This document shows, in pieces, positions 23,188 to 26,764 of a stretch of 26,764 nt of DNA; position 1 is the first letter of the stretch, and the number at the start of each line of letters is the position of its first letter. Made by a program: the position numbers and the translations under genes. The notes beneath the pieces are model-generated. The model saw only the letters and a program-made list of their open reading frames with translations. It was not told the DNA's origin and did no database searches. This DNA comes from Planctomycetota bacterium (GTDB lineage Bacteria > Planctomycetota > Phycisphaerae > Sedimentisphaerales > UBA12454). The stretch is taken from assembly GCA_018828825.1 (NCBI GenBank), contig JAHJUV010000084.1, forward strand, positions 1 to 26,764. Direction: 5' to 3'.

Positions 23188-23215
23188 CTTTTACATCATT
23201 ATATATTTCTGTCAA
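23188..23215 (-). promoter_or_regulatory. Possible promoter of the Lys-rich mini-ORF
   Basis: On the minus strand TTGACA (23215-23210) is followed after 16 bases by TAAAAG (23193-23188). Transcription would start near 23180, leaving a leader of about 45 bases that contains the strong Shine-Dalgarno site. Confidence 0.45.
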
Positions 23216-23666
23216 TCTATATTTTGTCATAAGTACGTCTGCTTAACATATTTATCGTCAAATAACTGTAAAATTCTTTATAATTTCCCGTCAATCAAAT
23301 GTTCTGTCAGATGTCGCAGCAACTTCAATCTTGAAAAATAACAATGCAGTAAAACATTTTTATGCGGGATGTTCTGCTGTAACAAACTTCATTCGACTGT
23401 AAAAATGCTTGTTTTGCGCAAAAAATTAAGGGTTTTTCTCCTCAATAAAGTTTTAGACAAAACTATTTTTAATGATACAATCATCCGGCAATGGCGATAC
23501 AACACAAACAAAAGTTAATACAAGATTTTTTTCTAAATTTTTTAAAAAAATAGTGTAAAATCCCTTCAATGCGAAGTTTTTTAACTATTACTGTGACTTT
23601 TAAAAAAAGTTATCAACAGTTTGTCTGTTAGTTCTTTTTAAAAATGATGTGTTTTTCTAATTTTTT
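23216..23666. other. AT-rich intergenic region upstream of nadD
   Basis: About 450 bases without a gene that I can support. It holds a plus-strand promoter candidate, TAGACA (23454-23459) with TACAAT (23476-23481) at 16-base spacing, and a single DnaA-box-like TTATCAACA near 23609. Two 20-codon ORFs starting at 23491 and 23569 lack ribosome binding sites. Nothing identifies an origin or a known RNA. Confidence 0.4.
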
Positions 23667-24314
23667 ATGGCAGAAAAAATCGTAATATTCGGAGGCACCT
23701 TTGACCCTGTGCATATAGGTCATATCGAAGTTGCTCAGGCAGCGGCGGAAAATATCGGCGCAAAAAAAGTGGTTCTCGTTCCGGCAAGACGTTCGCCGCA
23801 CAAACAGCAACGGCCTGTTGCTTCCGACAAAGACAGAATTGCAATGTTAAAACTTGCCGTAATGGATAAAAATCTTTTCCAGATAAGTCCCATAGAACTC
23901 AACAGGGCTGAGCCCAGCTATACAATCGATACCATTCGGCATTTTAAACAGCAGTTTGGCGAAGGTTGTGAACTTTTCTGGCTAATTGGTGCCGATATGC
24001 TTGAGTCTCTGCCTAAGTGGCACAAAATAGATGAACTGATGAGTGAATGTAATATATGCGTAATGAATCGCGGCGGTTTCGAAAAACCTGATTTCAACCG
24101 TTTAACTTCAAGTCTGAATATTGAGAACATCAAAAAACTTCGGAAGAATACCATCGAAACTCCGAAGATAAATATAAGTAGTACAGAAATCAGGCAGCGA
24201 TTAATGACGGGGGGTGATGTAAGCGGCCTAACCTGTCCGGCAGTACTAAATTACATACAAAAACATAATCTTTACAGTTTTGACCACCAGTTGAGCAAAA
24301 ACGAGGAATTTTAG
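23667..24314 (+). CDS. nadD: Nicotinate-nucleotide adenylyltransferase
   Basis: Adenylates nicotinate mononucleotide to deamido-NAD in NAD synthesis. The 215-residue product has the nucleotidyltransferase motif FGGTFDPVHIGHIEVA at about 8-23, LVPARRSPHK, the NadD-typical YTIDTIRHFKQQFG, FWLIGADMLESLPKWHKIDEL (in parts FWLIGADML and LPKWHKIDEL), and the C-terminal ISSTEIRQRL. A short polar tail follows the usual IQKHNLY end. No Shine-Dalgarno sequence is visible before the ATG. Its stop overlaps the stop of the convergent activator gene by four bases, a very tight tail-to-tail arrangement. Confidence 0.94.
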   Translation: MAEKIVIFGGTFDPVHIGHIEVAQAAAENIGAKKVVLVPARRSPHKQQRPVASDKDRIAMLKLAVMDKNLFQISPIELNRAEPSYTIDTIRHFKQQFGEGCELFWLIGADMLESLPKWHKIDELMSECNICVMNRGGFEKPDFNRLTSSLNIENIKKLRKNTIETPKINISSTEIRQRLMTGGDVSGLTCPAVLNYIQKHNLYSFDHQLSKNEEF

Positions 24315-25942
24315 ACTACAGGAAAAATCATCGCTGAAGCAAATTCATTTTGAAAATCACTATCGGCAGAAAGCTCTATATGCTGCGCCTTGGCGGCAAA
24401 TTCCTGTGCCTTTTGTCTCGCTTTAACGGATAATAACGCAAGTTTCGCACCTGCAAGCGAAGAGTTGCCTATAAATGAAATTATCTGATGGTCGATATTC
24501 GCCGGCAAAAGTCCTATACGCTGGGCATGATTTCTTCTGATAAAGCTGCCGAACCCGCCTGCTATAAGTATCCTTTTCAGGTCAGCGGCGTTTATGCCGG
24601 CCTTTTTCAGCATTATATTTATCCCTGCCCGTATCGCCCCGACTGCAAGCTGAATCTGCCGAATGTCTTGCTGTGTAATTTCAATTTTCTTTTCAATAAC
24701 AAACGCCGGTTGGCCATTTGCGTCGGCAGTAATTCTTTGAGCGATTTTCGGCGCAACTTCCGCCGATTGATTGATTTTGCCCGTATAGTCAACGATACCG
24801 GCGTCAAGAAGCTCCGCGGTAATGTCAATAAGTCCGCTGCCGCATATGCCTGTCGGCTCGACATTGCCTATAACACTATAGACACAGTCGCCATCGAATT
24901 TTACCTGTTCAATCGCACCGTTTGCAGCCCTGGTTCCGCAGGATATCCTTGCCCCTTCAAAGGCAGGCCCTGCCGCGGTTGAAGCTGCCATAATCTTATT
25001 GTCATTGACCAGCACAATTTCACCATTAGTGCCGATATCAACCAAAAGTACAGGCTGCGGCTGATTTAATATGTCCGCCGCCAATATATCCGATGCAATA
25101 TCTCCGCCGACAAAGCCCCCGATAATTGGGAACATATAGACAATTCCCTCGGGATTTATGCTGATTTCAAGCTCCGATGCTTTCAATGTATTCGCTCCCA
25201 GCCAGGAAGGTTTAAAAGGCAACTGCCCAAGCGGTGTCGGGTCGATACCGCAGACAAGATGCTCCATAGTAGTGTTTCCCGCGATGGTAATCTCATAGAT
25301 GTTCTGCCGCCTTATTCTGCCCTGCCCGCAAAGCTGGTCTATCATTCCGTTTATCTGCCCAATAACTAATCGCTGAAGCTCGTCAAGACCAGCCCGGTTC
25401 GCCGCGTGCTTTATTCTGCTGATAACATCATCTCCGCAGGCAACCTGCGGATTAAGACCACCCATTACAGCCATTTCAGCGTCGTCTTGAAGATTAATAA
25501 GCGAAGCAGCCAGCGTAGTTGTGCCAAGGTCGATAGCAATGCCGAAACATTTGTCTTTTCCCGCATAACGCTTGTCAGCCTCAAATCTTTTAGCCACATC
25601 GGAATCAACAACTATCCTGTCCAAAGGTGACACGCGGGGCACTTCAATCACGCTATCTTCGGAAACAGCGTTCTGGCAAGCCAGCCGGTAGTTTTCCTTA
25701 AGCTCATCGGCCCTGAACATCTTTTTATCGGCTTTGGTCGGCATAGTCTGGGGCGATATGATTTTCACCCTGCATTTGCCGCAGATCCCCGCTCCGCCGC
25801 AAGGTACATTTATTGTTACACCGGCTATGGCAGCGGCCTCGATTATCTTTGTGCCCGCCAGGACGTAAACCGTCCTGTCCTGTGGTCCGCTATGGGATGC
25901 CTTACGGTACTGAAATATAACTTTAATCTGCCGCTGAGTCAT
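24311..25942 (-). CDS. Ferredoxin-ASKHA corrinoid protein reductive activator (DUF4445)
   Basis: A 543-residue protein of the RACE/RamA-like group, which uses ATP to reduce inactive cob(II)amide in corrinoid proteins back to cob(I)amide. The N-terminal [2Fe-2S] ferredoxin domain has C48, C54 and C57 in PCGGAGICGKC and C89 in RLACQ. The remainder is the DUF4445 ASKHA domain with FGIAIDLGTTTLAASL near 133, IAGNTTMEHLVCG, LLVDIGTNGEIVL, ASTAAGPAFEGARISCG and the C-terminal ILIAGGFGSFIRRNHA. Its start follows the radical SAM stop by six bases, so they form an operon. No corrinoid methyltransferase is in the window, so the client protein is unknown. cobO elsewhere in the window supports corrinoid metabolism. 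Confidence 0.88.
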   Translation of the reverse strand: MTQRQIKVIFQYRKASHSGPQDRTVYVLAGTKIIEAAAIAGVTINVPCGGAGICGKCRVKIISPQTMPTKADKKMFRADELKENYRLACQNAVSEDSVIEVPRVSPLDRIVVDSDVAKRFEADKRYAGKDKCFGIAIDLGTTTLAASLINLQDDAEMAVMGGLNPQVACGDDVISRIKHAANRAGLDELQRLVIGQINGMIDQLCGQGRIRRQNIYEITIAGNTTMEHLVCGIDPTPLGQLPFKPSWLGANTLKASELEISINPEGIVYMFPIIGGFVGGDIASDILAADILNQPQPVLLVDIGTNGEIVLVNDNKIMAASTAAGPAFEGARISCGTRAANGAIEQVKFDGDCVYSVIGNVEPTGICGSGLIDITAELLDAGIVDYTGKINQSAEVAPKIAQRITADANGQPAFVIEKKIEITQQDIRQIQLAVGAIRAGINIMLKKAGINAADLKRILIAGGFGSFIRRNHAQRIGLLPANIDHQIISFIGNSSLAGAKLALLSVKARQKAQEFAAKAQHIELSADSDFQNEFASAMIFPVV

Positions 25943-25948
25943 AAGCCT

Positions 25949-26764
25949 TTAAACAACCTTATAATAAATCCTGTCATTCTGCCTTACCGGCTCGATTCTG
26001 CCCGAGCTAATCAATTTTTCAATATGCTTTAGTACCTCAAGTTTAGACATTTTGAGCCCGCTTGCAATATCTTCCACCGAGCAGGGCCTGCGTTTGAGCA
26101 TTTCGACAATATCGTCGCTTTTAACCTTGAGGTCGCCTGTTTTATCATCACTTTTAAAATCCGCTATTACTTCGGTATTTTTGTATATTCTTTGAGCAAT
26201 CTGCTCAAGCCTTTGATGGCTGACAGCCCTTACATCCTCGGCAGGAGGACGGGTTACAGTGTTTAGCTGAACCTTATCAGGCCTTATCTTCTCAATACAG
26301 GCGGCAAGCTTATCAATCTGTTCATCACTGTCATTAAGACCTGCAACAAGAAAAACCTCCAGCCAGTATTTACCCGTAAATTCCCTGCGAAAGTCAACCA
26401 ACCCCCTCAGCACCTTATCGAAAGTTATTCCTGTCGCCGGCCGGTTTATCTTTTTAAATGTCTCCTCGTCGCCGGCATCGAGTGAAGGTATAACAATATC
26501 GGCATTTTTAATATCTTTTCGGACATCGGGCATAAACAGCAGTGAGCCATTGGTTATAACCGCTATGGGTACACTGGTAATCTTTTTGATTTCCCCTATC
26601 AATCGTCCGCAATTGCTATACAAAGTCGGTTCACCAGAGCCTGAAAGCGTAATACAATCCGGTTTGGTCGATAATTTATCTTTTAATTCAGCGATAATCT
26701 CATCTACCGGTATCCAGCTTTTCCTTTCTATGGTTTTTAGGGTTGTCAGGCCCACCTGGCAATA
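25949..26764 (-). CDS. COG0731-type radical SAM protein with C-terminal winged helix (5' end beyond window)
   Basis: The gene runs off the right edge; 271 C-terminal residues are visible. The first residues in frame read YCQVGLTTLKTIERKSW, the end of a radical SAM CxxxCxYC motif, so the true start lies outside and the GTG at 26755 is internal. The pattern that follows (ITLSGSGEPTLYS, AVITNGSLL, VIPSLDAGDEETFKKINRP, WLEVFLVAGLNDSDEQ, VQLNTVTRPPAED) is that of COG0731 Fe-S oxidoreductases. The last 55 or so residues look like a winged-helix segment (MLKRRPCSVEDIASGLKMS). The substrate is unknown; relation to TYW1-like enzymes is a family-level statement. It leads an operon with the corrinoid activator. 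Confidence 0.88.
   Translation of the reverse strand, partial: YCQVGLTTLKTIERKSWIPVDEIIAELKDKLSTKPDCITLSGSGEPTLYSNCGRLIGEIKKITSVPIAVITNGSLLFMPDVRKDIKNADIVIPSLDAGDEETFKKINRPATGITFDKVLRGLVDFRREFTGKYWLEVFLVAGLNDSDEQIDKLAACIEKIRPDKVQLNTVTRPPAEDVRAVSHQRLEQIAQRIYKNTEVIADFKSDDKTGDLKVKSDDIVEMLKRRPCSVEDIASGLKMSKLEVLKHIEKLISSGRIEPVRQNDRIYYKVV

Noticed and set aside
23491..23553. 20-codon ORF starting ATGGCGATACAA after a promoter-like pair
   Set aside because: No Shine-Dalgarno sequence and a tail made of poly-A/T-rich codons; likely chance.
23609..23617. DnaA-box-like TTATCAACA in AT-rich DNA as a replication origin
   Set aside because: Only one imperfect box, no cluster, no dnaA/dnaN or parAB nearby.
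23569..23631. 20-codon ORF starting ATGCGAAGTTTT after a TAAAAT box
   Set aside because: No ribosome binding site and AT-rich low-complexity sequence; nothing supports translation.

Overview
This 26.8 kb window is a dense bacterial chromosome segment made mostly of housekeeping genes. I infer a Gram-negative, probably anaerobic bacterium of the Planctomycetota/Phycisphaerae type. The basis is: KDO synthesis (kdsB), several radical SAM and corrinoid-linked proteins, osmotic-stress functions (MscL and two trehalose routes), genes scattered in short operons (carB without carA), and a CTP synthase with unusual motifs. The taxon is an inference; no rRNA or tRNA is present to test it.

Layout. 1-3401 (+): fatty-acid synthesis cluster fabD-fabG-acpP-fabF. 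3445-5414 (-): a methyltransferase, a CaCA-type cation/Ca2+ exchanger and a 25-codon basic protein resembling the small ribosomal protein bS22/AURKAIP1-COX24. 5541-6880 (+): a small Cys-rich protein, an intergenic dispersed repeat and a class IV PLP aminotransferase. 6920-7796: a small membrane protein (-) and a broken copy of the aminotransferase 3' end carrying a 111-bp palindrome-ended insertion. 7797-9834 (-): four-gene operon membrane protein-mscL-cobO-ispD. 10147-13887 (+): carB and a DUF456 membrane protein, convergent with an MgtC-family gene. 14470-15955 (+): a frameshifted radical SAM/HhH gene, then rpsU with a clear terminator. 16207-19703: treT (+) convergent with a fused otsA-otsB gene (-); a 68-bp direct repeat lies on each side of otsAB. 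19990-22439 (+): kdsB-pyrG. 22453-23215 (-): a lipoprotein, then a Lys-rich 21-residue ORF with a perfect Shine-Dalgarno sequence, a structured 3' region and a terminator. 23667-24314 (+): nadD. 24311-26764 (-): a ferredoxin/ASKHA corrinoid-activator gene behind a COG0731-type radical SAM gene cut by the window edge.

How it fits together. fabD/fabG/acpP/fabF load, elongate and reduce acyl chains on ACP. treT and otsAB give two independent routes to trehalose, which with MscL and the exchanger suggests osmotic/ionic adaptation. cobO and the ASKHA activator both point to corrinoid use, but no corrinoid methyltransferase is in view. kdsB and pyrG share a transcript, which makes biochemical sense because KdsB uses CTP.

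The most unusual items are the Lys-rich mini-ORF with its folded 3' RNA, the paired repeats around otsAB (one of which appears to supply a -35 box to kdsB), the frame-preserving palindromic insertion in the duplicated aminotransferase tail, and a CTP synthase whose glutaminase triad glutamate is replaced by cysteine.
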